From Actinomycetes bacterium (GTDB taxonomy: Bacteria > Actinomycetota > Acidimicrobiia > Acidimicrobiales > Bog-793), in contig JAJZKA010000017.1 of NCBI GenBank assembly GCA_021809805.1, forward strand, positions 1-36,335: a stretch of 36,335 bases of DNA, written 5' to 3'. A program made the position numbers and the translations under genes. A model generated the notes under the pieces. It made no database searches. It had not been told where the DNA came from and saw nothing but the letters and a program-made list of their open reading frames with translations. This document shows positions 24,657 to 34,341 of this stretch, in pieces; position 1 is the first letter of the stretch, and every line of letters starts with the position of its first letter.

Positions 24657-24668
24657 TCGGGGCCCCGA
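24657..24668 (-). promoter_or_regulatory. palindrome in the rpsF leader
   Basis: TCGGGGCCCCGA is a perfect 12-base palindrome about 36-47 bases upstream of rpsF. On the minus strand a TAGACT hexamer near 24700-24705 could be the promoter -10, placing the palindrome in the 5' leader. Many rpsF leaders bind the S6:S18 complex through a conserved CCG-containing stem; I cannot show that this is one. Confidence 0.35.
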
Positions 24669-24736
24669 TGTTGGGGCAGGGGGAAATTGGACCGTCTCAG
24701 TCTAGCCGGCGCCGGCGATCTGCTCTTCTTCGTCCT

Positions 24737-24763
24737 CCCTCGAGCACAGATCCTGGTCGAGGG
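24737..24763 (-). terminator. possible terminator after the DUF5318 gene
   Basis: CCCTCGA, a 13-base loop, then TCGAGGG, starting 30 bases past the DUF5318 stop on the minus strand. No U-tract follows. Position between this gene and the rpsF promoter supports a terminator role; the loop is long and the call is weak. Confidence 0.35.
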
Positions 24764-24792
24764 GTGTCACAGCGCGCCTCGCGGAGGGGCTG

Positions 24793-25209
24793 TCAGCTGC
24801 GAGAACGCTTGGTGGCGACCGAGCCGTTGAACATCCGCACCAGGTGGTTCCACGAACAGCCCGTGCAGACTTCGACGATATAGAACGTGACGTCCTGGCG
24901 GCCCCTGGCGAGGGCGCGCAGCTCGCCCTCCCCAGCAAGGGCACGACCGCTTGCCGGCAGGCGCGGGCCGAAGGCGAAGAAGACGTGCTGGAGCTTCTCC
25001 TCCTCGCAGATCGGGCATTGCTCCTCGGTCGCATGACCAAGGTTGCGTGCCACCCGCAAGAGCTCCGGCTGGGCGTCGCAGATGTCGAGGCGCGACAGCC
25101 GGCCGCGGCGGTGCTCCCGGACAAGCGCGTCGCGAGCTAACCGGTACTCGACCTGACCAAGGCCGGTCGCCGCCGGCCGTCCGGGGGAGAACAACGGACC
25201 GCTCGCCAT
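24793..25209 (-). CDS. DUF5318-family protein (actinobacterial)
   Basis: Small cytosolic protein of unknown function, 138 aa from ATG 25209; a GTG at 25254 would add 15 residues. Family pattern: QVEYRLARDALV, then DICDAQPELLRVARNLG, then two CxxC pairs (CPICEEEK and CTGCSWNHLVR), likely a zinc site. DUF5318 proteins are found in actinobacteria near rpsF and ino1; in M. tuberculosis the relative is Rv0049. The gene is divergent from padR across 116 bases that contain the PadR-type palindromes, so it may share that control. Confidence 0.85.
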   Translation of the reverse strand: MASGPLFSPGRPAATGLGQVEYRLARDALVREHRRGRLSRLDICDAQPELLRVARNLGHATEEQCPICEEEKLQHVFFAFGPRLPASGRALAGEGELRALARGRQDVTFYIVEVCTGCSWNHLVRMFNGSVATKRSRS

Positions 25210-25290
25210 CGCTTCGCAGGCTACCTGCCGCCCCGAGCGGCCGCCGCACGCCACAGATCACGTTTCATGTCGATGGCCAGGCACTCCGAC

Positions 25291-25311
25291 ATATCGAATC
25301 GATATATCGAT
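25291..25311. promoter_or_regulatory. PadR-type operator, overlapping palindromes
   Basis: Two overlapping perfect dyads: ATATCG-AAT-CGATAT (25291-25305) and the 14-base palindrome ATCGATATATCGAT (25298-25311). The AT-rich sequence stands out from its GC-rich surroundings and ends 14 bases before the padR GTG. PadR regulators often bind AT-rich dyads at their own promoters, so autoregulation is likely, perhaps together with ino1 and the divergent DUF5318 gene. Confidence 0.75.
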
Positions 25312-25325
25312 GATACGGTTCATCG

Positions 25326-25976
25326 GTGCTCGAACTGGCATTGTTGGGATTGCTCAAGGAACGACCTATGCACGGCTACGACCTGCGCAAACGGCTGCGC
25401 GACGACGCCGGGCCGCTCACCAATCTCTCCTTCGGTTCGCTATATCCAGCGCTCTCGCGCCTCGAGACGGCGGGCGCGGTGCGGGCGGTGGCGGGTGACC
25501 CCGCCGTCGCCGAGCCGGCCTTCTTGCCGCTCACCGGCTCGATCAGCGGGGAACGAGCGGCGCTCGTCGCTCGCCGGGCAACCGCCAAGCTCGGTGGGCG
25601 AAGCACCCGGGCGCGCAAGGTCTACGAGATCACCCAGCGCGGGGAAGAGCTCTTCGAGCAGCTCCTCGAAGCGACCGACCGGAGCGGCGAGGACGGCCGT
25701 GCCTTCTTGCTCAAGCTGACATTCGCGCGCTACCTCAGCGCGCCGGCGCGGCTGCGCCTGTTCGAACACCGGAGGCTGCAGGTCGGCGACCGCCTCCGTC
25801 GCGCCAGTGACTCCCTGGCTGCGCCACGCCGCAAGCTCGACCGCTACGAGCAGTCGAGCGCCGAGCACGCCCGAGACGTGCTCACGCTCGAGCTCTCTTG
25901 GATCGAGGACCTTCTTGCCGCCGAGCGGCGCTCGGCCCGCGCAAAGAGCACCGCCGCCGATCCTCTGCAGCTGTGA
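25326..25976 (+). CDS. PadR-family transcriptional regulator
   Basis: Winged-helix repressor, 216 aa from GTG 25326. The DNA-binding part is LELALLGLLKERPMHGYDLR and SFGSLYPALSRLETAGAV. The wing contains an extra segment of about 40 residues (from VAGDPAVAEPAF to LGGRSTRARK) before the normal VYEITQRGEELF. The C-terminal Vir-type helices (HRRLQVGDRLRR, LELSWIEDLLAAER) serve for dimerisation. It lies 42 bases before ino1, the order seen for the PadR-like/ino1 pair in M. tuberculosis (Rv0047c-Rv0046c). The ligand is unknown. Confidence 0.93.
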   Translation: MLELALLGLLKERPMHGYDLRKRLRDDAGPLTNLSFGSLYPALSRLETAGAVRAVAGDPAVAEPAFLPLTGSISGERAALVARRATAKLGGRSTRARKVYEITQRGEELFEQLLEATDRSGEDGRAFLLKLTFARYLSAPARLRLFEHRRLQVGDRLRRASDSLAAPRRKLDRYEQSSAEHARDVLTLELSWIEDLLAAERRSARAKSTAADPLQL

Positions 25977-26003
25977 ACCCCACAGAGCTGTGAACCCCAC
26001 AGA
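25970..26003 (+). repeat. tandem 17-bp duplication between padR and ino1
   Basis: GCTGTGAACCCCACAGA occurs twice without a gap (25970-25986 and 25987-26003). The first copy contains the padR stop codon, and the second runs into the ino1 ribosome binding site (AAAGGA). The unit contains CTGTG and CACAG, a small dyad, so each copy can form a weak hairpin. Confidence 0.9.
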
Positions 26004-26018
26004 AAGGAACAGCACGGC

Positions 26019-27110
<1,092 letters not shown>

Positions 27111-27123
27111 CCCGCGGCGACGT

Positions 27124-28560
27124 TCAGGCTGGCGCGACCGGCCCGTGCTCTCGCTCCCACCACTCATGGAGTTGGCGCCGGGCCTCATCGCGTCCAAGGA
27201 CGCCCTCCTCGAGCCGCAGCTCGAGGAGGAACGCGAGCGCCCTGCCGACGTCGCGGCCGGGCGCGAGCCTCAGTTCCGCCATGACCTCGTTGCCGTCAAG
27301 CTCGGGGCGGATTGCCTCGAGCTCTTCCCGTTCGCGCAGCTCGGCGAGGCGCACCTCCAGCTCGTCCATGCGCCGCTCGAGGGTGCGGGCGCGGTTCTGG
27401 TTACGCGTCGTGCAGTCGGCGCGGGTCAGCAGATTGAGACGCTCGAGGAGCGGGCCGGCGTCGCGTGCGTAGCGACGCAATGCCGAGTCGGTCCAGCCCA
27501 GCCGGTAGGTGTGGAACCGCAGGTGGAGCTCGACGAGCCGGCTCACCTGCTCGATCTCCGCGTTCGAGTAGCGCAGGGCCTCGAGCCTTGCCCTCGCCAT
27601 TCGCGCCCCCACCACGTCGTGGTGGTGGAACGAGACACCGTCTTGGCCGTAGCTGCGCGTCCGCGGTTTGCCGATGTCATGGAGCAGCGCGGCCAGACGT
27701 AGAACCTTGTCGGGGCGCGTCTTGGCGACGACGGCGATCGTGTGGGCAAGCACGTCCTTGTGCCGCTGGATCGGGTCCTGCTCGAGACGGAGCGCCGGCA
27801 GCTCCGGGAGGAACTGGTCGGCGAGCCCGGTCTCGACGAGGAACCAGAGCCCGGCCGAGGGGTCCGGCAGGACGATGAGCTTGCTGAGCTCGTCGCGAAT
27901 GCGCTCGGCCGAGACGATGCCCAAGCGCTCCGCGAGCTCTCGGGCCGCCGTCTGCAGTTCCGGCGCCGGCTCAAGGCGGTAGCCGGCAACAAAGCGCGCC
28001 GCGCGCAGCATCCGCAATGGATCATCGGTGAATGAGGTCGCCGGGTCGAGCGGGGTCCGCAACCGCTGGGCAGCGAGGTCGGCAAGCCCTCCGAAGGGGT
28101 CAATGAGCTCCGGGTTGGGCAGCGCGAGCGCCATGGCATTCACCGTGAAATCGCGCCGCGACAGATCGACCTCGAGCTCGTGGCCGTAGGCCACTTCCGG
28201 CTTTCGCGAGTCCGGACGGTAGGCCTCGGCGCGAAACGTCGTGATTTCGTATTGCCGCCCCGCATAACGGCAGCCGATGGTCCCGTAGTCCTTGCCGTGG
28301 GTCCACACGGCGTCGGCCCAACCACGCACGAGACGCTCGACCTCATCAGGGCGCGCGGCAGTCGTGAAATCCAAGTCAGCATCGGGCGCAAGGCCGCAGT
28401 CCGGCGATCCCCCGGGTCGACCGACGAGTGCATCGCGAACACTGCCGCCGACGAGGTAGACGCGATGGCCGGCCTGCGCGAAATGCTCGGCGAGCGCGCC
28501 GGCCTCTTCGACCACGGCGCGCAGGCGGTCAGGGATCGCCGAGTGGGTGGACGAGCTCAC
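27124..28560 (-). CDS. cca: CCA tRNA nucleotidyltransferase with HD domain
   Basis: Adds or repairs the 3' CCA end of tRNA, 478 aa from GTG 28560. The class II head domain has VYLVGGSVRDALVG (35-48) and catalytic Asp62/Asp64 (DADLDFTTA). Then come RRDFTVNAMAL, DPLRMLRAARF and the neck helices. An HD phosphohydrolase-type domain (LAALLHDIGKPRT) follows and then a C-terminal helical tail. The usual actinobacterial homologue (M. tuberculosis PcnA, Rv3907c) lies near the same DUF6049/murJ/trxB genes. It lies 49 bases after the HDAC-like gene on the same strand. Confidence 0.95.
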   Translation of the reverse strand: MSSSTHSAIPDRLRAVVEEAGALAEHFAQAGHRVYLVGGSVRDALVGRPGGSPDCGLAPDADLDFTTAARPDEVERLVRGWADAVWTHGKDYGTIGCRYAGRQYEITTFRAEAYRPDSRKPEVAYGHELEVDLSRRDFTVNAMALALPNPELIDPFGGLADLAAQRLRTPLDPATSFTDDPLRMLRAARFVAGYRLEPAPELQTAARELAERLGIVSAERIRDELSKLIVLPDPSAGLWFLVETGLADQFLPELPALRLEQDPIQRHKDVLAHTIAVVAKTRPDKVLRLAALLHDIGKPRTRSYGQDGVSFHHHDVVGARMARARLEALRYSNAEIEQVSRLVELHLRFHTYRLGWTDSALRRYARDAGPLLERLNLLTRADCTTRNQNRARTLERRMDELEVRLAELREREELEAIRPELDGNEVMAELRLAPGRDVGRALAFLLELRLEEGVLGRDEARRQLHEWWEREHGPVAPA

Positions 28561-28609
28561 CCAGCGAGGCTAACCGCGTCGCATCGAGCCTCCATGAAAC
28601 CAACCAGGC

Positions 28610-29650
28610 TCAGCCAGCAAGCGCCTCTTCGTGAACGACAATCGCCTGATCGCAGACCTTGACGGCAGCGGCGTCGCTCGACGCCGCTCGCTGGTTGAGC
28701 GAGGAACGGCTGAACGGCTCGGGCCGCAGACTCTCGCCGACCAATGCCGCGAGCGTGGCCGCCACGCTCGCGGTCAACCCCTCGAGGTCATAGCCTCCCT
28801 CCAGGAAGAAGATGCGGCGACCGGGGGGTGCAAGCCGCATAGCCCGAGCCGTCAGATCCGAGAAGTCGCCGGAGGACAGGCCAAGGTCGGTGAGCGGATC
28901 CGCCCGGTGGGCATCAAAACCTGCAGAGACAAGGAGCCAGCTCGCCGCGAACCGTTCGGCGGCCGGGACGACGACCGTGTCGAAGGCCCGCCGATAGCTA
29001 TCACCGGTCGTCCCGGGTGCGAAGGGCAGGTTGATCGTCGCGCCCCGACCGGCGCCGTCGCCGATCTCGTCGAGCGCTCCGGTGCCGGGGTATGCCGGGT
29101 ATTGGTGCATCGAGACGAAGAGCACGTTCGCTTCGTCATAAAAGGTCGCTTGCGTCCCGTTCCCATGGTGGGCGTCCCAGTCGACGATCAGCACCCGCTC
29201 GCCGCGAGCGACAAGCGCGGCAGCGGTCACGGCGATGTTGTTGACCAGGCAGAAGCCCATCGCCTGGTCGTACATGGCGTGATGGCCAGGCGGGCGCACC
29301 GCCAAGAAGGCGGCCGAGGCGCCGCCCGCGTCGAGGCGCTCGACGGCGTCCAGACCCGCTCCCGCCGCCCGCTTCGCGGCCTCGAACGAGGCGGGACCCA
29401 CCATCGTGTCGGGGTCGAGCGCCTCCCCCCGCAGACTCCGCCACTCGACCCGCGCGAGGTAGTCCGCATTGTGGACCCGCCCAAGCTCCGCACGTGTCGC
29501 AGCGCGCGGGCTGAACTCGACCAGTGCGTCGCCAACTTGAGCGAGGCGCACACCGTCCGCAACCGCTTGGAGGCGCTCGGGACGCTCCGGGTGGTCGCCG
29601 CCCGGTTCGTGGAGCGCATAGGCCTGATGGTGAGCAAAGAGGACCGACAT
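28610..29650 (-). CDS. histone-deacetylase-family (AcuC/acetylpolyamine amidohydrolase-like) deacetylase
   Basis: Zinc-dependent deacetylase of proteins or polyamines, 346 aa from ATG 29650; the longer frame to 29743 has no family sequence. Active-site features: His123-His124 in RPPGHHA, zinc ligands Asp159 and His161 (VDWDAHHGNGT) and Asp246 (GFDAHRADPL), and Tyr287 (LEGGYDLEG). The N-terminus (HPERPERLQAV) is typical of bacterial class II-like members. It is divergent from the DUF6049 gene (65-bp gap) and precedes cca on the same strand. The natural substrate is unknown. Confidence 0.94.
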   Translation of the reverse strand: MSVLFAHHQAYALHEPGGDHPERPERLQAVADGVRLAQVGDALVEFSPRAATRAELGRVHNADYLARVEWRSLRGEALDPDTMVGPASFEAAKRAAGAGLDAVERLDAGGASAAFLAVRPPGHHAMYDQAMGFCLVNNIAVTAAALVARGERVLIVDWDAHHGNGTQATFYDEANVLFVSMHQYPAYPGTGALDEIGDGAGRGATINLPFAPGTTGDSYRRAFDTVVVPAAERFAASWLLVSAGFDAHRADPLTDLGLSSGDFSDLTARAMRLAPPGRRIFFLEGGYDLEGLTASVAATLAALVGESLRPEPFSRSSLNQRAASSDAAAVKVCDQAIVVHEEALAG

Positions 29651-29715
29651 CCCTACGCCGAGATTACCTGCAGGTTCGCGCTGTCGGCCCCCCACTAGGC
29701 TCCGCTGGTCTCCCG

Positions 29716-31803
29716 ATGGAAGGGCTCCGAACCACCGTGTCACACCGACCCGCCGCCCGGCTGCTGGCGGCGTGGGTTGCGCTCGTCATCGCGACCCTCA
29801 CCGGACCGCTCGCGAGCAGCGCCCGCGCCGCAAGCATCCCGGCTACCACCAACGCGGTGCGCAGCACGATGTCGCTCATCTACCAGCAGCCCTGGGTCGA
29901 GAGCTCGGCTGGCATCCGCCTCCGTCTCGGCATCAACTCGCCGCTGCCGACTTCCCGCCTCGGTCTGAAGGTCATTCTGTACTCCGAGGCAACGACTCGC
30001 GATGCGTTTGAGGCGACCCTGCACGGGGCTGAGCCCGCGAGCGAGGTCCCGATCGACTCGGTACCGGCGGGAGGGACCATTCCCCTCAGCGGCATCGACC
30101 ACGGCGGCAAGGTCGATCTCCACCTGCCGGTGGACACGGGGAGCTCGAGCGGCGGCAGCACTTCCTCACCGGTCCTCTCGCTCGACTGCACGACCTACTG
30201 TCCTGGCGTCTACCCGCTCGAATTCGTGCTGTTCGACACGGAACTGGGCACCCAGCTGGCTTCCCTCACGACGTACCTCGTCTATGCGCCACCGCAAAGG
30301 GGAGCGCTCAAGCTCGACGTCGCAATGGTGCTGCCGCTCGGCTATCAACCCGCCCTCGGCGCAAATGGCACCAGCCTGCTCGGGAATCGGCGCCTGAACG
30401 CCCTGACGGCCATGGGGAACGTGCTCGACGCGTTCGCACCCGGGACCTTGAGTGTGGCGGTGCACGGCCAGCTGCTGGCGGCGCTCGCCCACGATCGCCA
30501 CGCTGCCGCCCGCGGGGTGGTCGCCCGCCTTGCCCACGCGCTCGGCGGCACCACGCCGAGCGAGCAGCTCGTCGCAGCGCCGTTCAGCGCCGTCGATCCG
30601 ACGGCGCTGGCGCATGCCGGCCTCGGGGCCGAGGTTGCGACCCAGTTCGGGGTATCCCGACGCGTCGACTCTTCCACGCTCGGCCTTGAACCACCACCGT
30701 CACCGGCGGTGAACACCTCACCGCTTGGCCCCGCCGGGCTACGGGCACTTGCTGCGGCCGGGGCGCACGAGCTCGTCGTGCCGGCTGCCAGCCTCGCTGG
30801 TCCCACGCCGACGACCACCACCGTCACGCCATACCGCCTCAGCCCATCGTCCCCCGATGCCGGCTCCCTCGTCTTTGCCGCCGACGCCGGCCTCGGCGCC
30901 CGATTCGACGCCACGACGAGGGACGCTGCGCTCGCCGCCGAGCAGTTGCTCGCCGAACTCGCCGTCGTCTATTTCGAGCAACCCTTCCTCAGCACCCGCC
31001 GCGCCGTGGTCGTCGCTCCGAGCACCGACGGTCCGAACGCCTCGTTCCTGCGCGAAGTCGGCGCCGGCCTGCAAAACAGCCCACTGCTCAACGGTGTCGA
31101 TCTCGACACGCTCTTCGAGCTGTACCACAACGATCGCCATCTCCCAAGCACCCATCTGACCAACGAGGAGCCGACGGGGGCGCCGTCGGCCACGGCAATC
31201 GCCGCGGCACGCAGCGAGCTTGCTGACCTCGAGCGGATCGTGCCCGGCTCGCCGGCGATCACGATCCCCGTGGAGGAGTCCGTGCTCGTCGGCGAGAGCG
31301 CGCGGTTCAACACATCGAGGCGCACCGCTTATCTCGGCGCTCCTGCCCACGCGCTCGACCTGGTCGCACGATCGCTGTCGCTGGGGGGGATCCACACCGT
31401 CACGCTCACCGCACGTTCAGGATCCGTGCCGATCACCGTGTCGTCGCAATACCACTATCCGCTCGATCTCGTGATGCACGTGCGGAGCACTGACCTCACA
31501 TTTCCCGGCGGAACCCACTTTGCCATCCACCTCGCCGGACCCCGCCCGTTCCAGACCGTCCGAATCCCCGTGCGCACGCTGACCTCGGGCGTCACGACCC
31601 TCCAAGTGACCCTGCGCGGGCCGAATGGCTCGCCCATCCTCGAAGAGGGGCAGCTCTCGATCCGCTCAACGGCGCTCTCAGGCGTCGCCGTTGCCCTGTC
31701 CATCGGGGCGCTCACTGTGCTCGCCATCTGGTGGACGCGCTCGTTCCGCCGGCGGCGACGCGCCGGACGTTCCCAAGCGCGGAGCGACCTGGCGGCGACA
31801 TGA
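29716..31803 (+). CDS. DUF6049-family envelope protein
   Basis: Exported, membrane-anchored protein of unknown function, about 695 aa from ATG 29716 (GTG 29737 is an alternative). A signal peptide is visible (RLLAAWVALVIATLTGPLAS then SARAAS). The large extracytoplasmic part is rich in Ser, Thr and Ala. One C-terminal TM (about 654-673, GVAVALSIGALTVLAIWW) is followed by a basic cytoplasmic tail (RSFRRRRRAG). In M. tuberculosis the counterpart position is Rv3909, just before the MurJ gene Rv3910; here too the stop overlaps the murJ start (ATGA). That linkage suggests a role in cell-wall synthesis, which is inference. Confidence 0.88.
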   Translation: MEGLRTTVSHRPAARLLAAWVALVIATLTGPLASSARAASIPATTNAVRSTMSLIYQQPWVESSAGIRLRLGINSPLPTSRLGLKVILYSEATTRDAFEATLHGAEPASEVPIDSVPAGGTIPLSGIDHGGKVDLHLPVDTGSSSGGSTSSPVLSLDCTTYCPGVYPLEFVLFDTELGTQLASLTTYLVYAPPQRGALKLDVAMVLPLGYQPALGANGTSLLGNRRLNALTAMGNVLDAFAPGTLSVAVHGQLLAALAHDRHAAARGVVARLAHALGGTTPSEQLVAAPFSAVDPTALAHAGLGAEVATQFGVSRRVDSSTLGLEPPPSPAVNTSPLGPAGLRALAAAGAHELVVPAASLAGPTPTTTTVTPYRLSPSSPDAGSLVFAADAGLGARFDATTRDAALAAEQLLAELAVVYFEQPFLSTRRAVVVAPSTDGPNASFLREVGAGLQNSPLLNGVDLDTLFELYHNDRHLPSTHLTNEEPTGAPSATAIAAARSELADLERIVPGSPAITIPVEESVLVGESARFNTSRRTAYLGAPAHALDLVARSLSLGGIHTVTLTARSGSVPITVSSQYHYPLDLVMHVRSTDLTFPGGTHFAIHLAGPRPFQTVRIPVRTLTSGVTTLQVTLRGPNGSPILEEGQLSIRSTALSGVAVALSIGALTVLAIWWTRSFRRRRRAGRSQARSDLAAT

Positions 31804-33488
31804 GCACGATCGAGCCGTCTCTTCGTATAAGGACGGCCGGCCCTGGTACCGCACGGCGCCGGGACCGGCTGGCTCGTGCGTCGCTCGGCACGGCGCTCGG
31901 GACGCTGCTCTCGCGCCTCACGGGCCTGCTCCGCCTCATTGCCGTCGCCGCCGCCCTCGGGGGGCTGCATGTGGCAGACGCCTTCAACCTGGCCAACAAC
32001 ACCCCCAACATGGTGCACGACCTCGTCCTTGATGGCGTCCTGTCGGCGACGTTTATCCCCGTGATCATCGAGCGGATGGCGGCGCGCACCGCTCGCGAGG
32101 CCGAGGAGTCGACCTCGGCGATCTTCACCTTGGCGCTCACCGTGCTGGTTGGTGCCACGATCGCCTGCATCCTCGCCGCCGGGCCAATTGTCGACCTCTA
32201 CGGGGGTCGCGCGATCCCGCCGGACGAGCGCGCGCTCGCCGTCGACCTGCTGCGACTCTTTGCACCCCAGGTGCTCTTCTACGGACTGATCAGCGTGATC
32301 TCCGCCGTACTCGCCACGCGTGACCGCTTTGTCGCCGTCGGCGTGGTTCCCGTTCTCAATAACGTCGTGGCGATCGCCGTGCTCATCGTGTTCGCGCTAA
32401 CGGCCACGCACTCGGTGACTCCGGCCGGGGTCGTGCACAACCAGGGCCTGCTGCTACTGCTCGGTGCGGGAACGACGGCCGGCGTCGCCGTGCAGGCACT
32501 CGCGCTCTTGCCGGCCCTTCGCGCGAGCGGCGCCCGGCTCCGTCTGCGCTGGCGACCACGAGATCCGGCGGTCCGCCGCATCCTCTCGCTCTCGGGCTGG
32601 ACCTTCGGCTTCGTGGTGGCCAACCAGGTGGCGCTGTTCATCGTGCTGGCCCTCGAGGTGCACCTCAGCAACACCGTGCCGGGAAGTGTCAGTGCCTACA
32701 CCTACGCTTTTCAGTTCTTCAGCTTCCCCTTCGGCGTCGTCGCGGTCTCGGTGATCAACGTCGCCTCCCCTGATCTCGCCCGCGCCTGGGCGCGTAACGA
32801 TCTCATGGGCCTCGGGCGCCGCTTCGGCATCGCAACCCGGCGCACTTTGGCGCTGGTTCTTCCCGCCGCGGTGGGGTTCTTGTTGCTCGCCCAACCCATC
32901 GTGAGCCTGCTGCTTCGCCATCACGCCGAGACCGGAGCCTCGGCGCGCCTCACGGCGTCCGTCCTCGTGATGTTCGCCCTCGGCCTCCCGGGCTTTTGCG
33001 TCTTCCTGCTCATCACGCGGGCATTCCAGGCGATGCAGGATACGCGCACGGCGTTCGTCCTCTATGTGCTCGAAAACGGCGCGAACGTGCTGCTCGCTGC
33101 GCTCTTGTATCACCCGCTCGGTGTTCGCGGCCTGGCGCTCGCCTACTCGGGCGCCTACACACTCGCCACGATGGTCGGCCTCGTCGTGCTGCGCGAGCGC
33201 ACCGGCACCATCGGGGGCCGCGCCCTTGCCACCTCGAGCGCGCGTTGTCTTGTACTCAGCGTCATGATGGCCTTCGCGGTCGCAGTCGTCTCCGCGGTCA
33301 TCGGCAACCGCGACGCCGGTCTCTCGGGCTGGTTCGATCTTTTCTGCTCGGTCGGAGCCGGGGCGGTCGTCTACCTCGGTGGGGCGGGAATCGCGGGGAC
33401 GGTGCGGGGCTGGCAGACTTCCCGGCGCGGCCCCGCAACGGCCGCTGGACCAAGGAGGTTCCGTGGCAGGTATACGGCTCGTCACTGA
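31800..33488 (+). CDS. murJ: lipid II flippase MurJ
   Basis: Flips the peptidoglycan precursor lipid II across the membrane, 562 aa. The ATG at 31800 overlaps the preceding stop; a longer frame from 31731 is the DUF6049 shadow. It is an MOP-superfamily protein with about 14 hydrophobic segments. The N-terminal signature is LGTLLSRLTGLLRLIAVAAA followed by DAFNLANNTPNMVHDLVLDG, with SATFIPV. It lacks the C-terminal pseudokinase domain found on mycobacterial MurJ. The last 26 bases overlap the DegV gene. Confidence 0.95.
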   Translation: MSTIEPSLRIRTAGPGTARRRDRLARASLGTALGTLLSRLTGLLRLIAVAAALGGLHVADAFNLANNTPNMVHDLVLDGVLSATFIPVIIERMAARTAREAEESTSAIFTLALTVLVGATIACILAAGPIVDLYGGRAIPPDERALAVDLLRLFAPQVLFYGLISVISAVLATRDRFVAVGVVPVLNNVVAIAVLIVFALTATHSVTPAGVVHNQGLLLLLGAGTTAGVAVQALALLPALRASGARLRLRWRPRDPAVRRILSLSGWTFGFVVANQVALFIVLALEVHLSNTVPGSVSAYTYAFQFFSFPFGVVAVSVINVASPDLARAWARNDLMGLGRRFGIATRRTLALVLPAAVGFLLLAQPIVSLLLRHHAETGASARLTASVLVMFALGLPGFCVFLLITRAFQAMQDTRTAFVLYVLENGANVLLAALLYHPLGVRGLALAYSGAYTLATMVGLVVLRERTGTIGGRALATSSARCLVLSVMMAFAVAVVSAVIGNRDAGLSGWFDLFCSVGAGAVVYLGGAGIAGTVRGWQTSRRGPATAAGPRRFRGRYTARH

Positions 33489-34332
33489 CGGTGCGAGCGA
33501 CCTCACCCCAGCGCTCATCGCCGACTTGCCGATCACGGTGGTCCCACTCGACGTCCGCCTTGGCGAGCTCGGCCCGGCAGATACCCGCAAGATGTCGCCC
33601 GAATCATTCTGGCAGGCGTGTGCGGCAACAACGGCGTTACCGGAGACGTCGGCGCCCTCCCCGGGAGACTTCCAGCGGGCTTTCCTTGAAGCCAAAGAGC
33701 GGGGTGAGGACGGCGTCATCTGCGTGACCCTGTCGGCCGAGCTGTCCGCGACGTACCAGGCGGCCGCGAGCGCCGCCGCAGCTGTCAGCTCGGAAATCCC
33801 CGTCGAGGTCATTGATTCACGAAGTGCCACGATGGGCGAAGGTCTCATCGTGCTCGACGCCGCTGTGCGCGCTGCGAACGGCGCGAGTCTCAATGAAGTT
33901 GCAGCCGCTGTGCGTCGTTGCAGCAACGAGATCGTGGCAGTCGGAGCGCTGGACACGCTCGACAACCTGCGGCGCGGGGGCAGGATCGGCTCCGCGCAGG
34001 CGTTCTTCGGGGCATTGTTATCCGTCAAGCCCGTGATCCAGATCTCCAACGGCGTCGTCGCCGGCGAATCCCGCCAGCGGACCCGGGCCCGCTCGTTCGC
34101 CTACGTCGTCGAGAAGGTCGCCGCCAGCGGCCCGTTCCAACGGCTCGCTGTGGTGCACGCGGCCGCACCCGACATCGAGCAGTTCGTCGACCTCGCGTCG
34201 CGGCTCCATCCCCGCGAGGACATCCTTGTCGCCACGATCGGACCGGTCGTGGGCGCCCATACCGGGCCGGGTACCGTCGCGATCTGTGCGCAACGCGCCG
34301 ACACCCGCGGCGAGGACGGCGCCCAGCGGTAG
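33463..34332 (+). CDS. DegV/FakB-family fatty-acid-binding protein
   Basis: Binds a fatty acid; in Firmicutes, FakB presents it to the kinase FakA for phosphorylation. It has 289 aa from GTG 33463, preceded by AAGGAGG four to five bases upstream, and starts inside the end of murJ. Family sequence: IRLVTDGASDLTPALIADLP, then VICVTLSAELSATYQAA, and VIDSRSATMGEGLIV (the typical DSxxxxxGxG motif), RRGGRIGSAQAFFG, and the final GPVVGAHTGPGTVAI. No FakA-like kinase is in the window. Its place in a wall/redox operon is unusual compared with mycobacteria. Confidence 0.93.
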   Translation: MAGIRLVTDGASDLTPALIADLPITVVPLDVRLGELGPADTRKMSPESFWQACAATTALPETSAPSPGDFQRAFLEAKERGEDGVICVTLSAELSATYQAAASAAAAVSSEIPVEVIDSRSATMGEGLIVLDAAVRAANGASLNEVAAAVRRCSNEIVAVGALDTLDNLRRGGRIGSAQAFFGALLSVKPVIQISNGVVAGESRQRTRARSFAYVVEKVAASGPFQRLAVVHAAAPDIEQFVDLASRLHPREDILVATIGPVVGAHTGPGTVAICAQRADTRGEDGAQR

Positions 34333-34341
34333 TCTTCGCTC

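Noticed and set aside
32454-34049. 531-residue minus-strand open frame opposite murJ and degV
   Set aside because: Its sequence is Arg/Glu/Ala-rich with no family features, and both plus-strand genes under it have clear motifs and ribosome binding sites.
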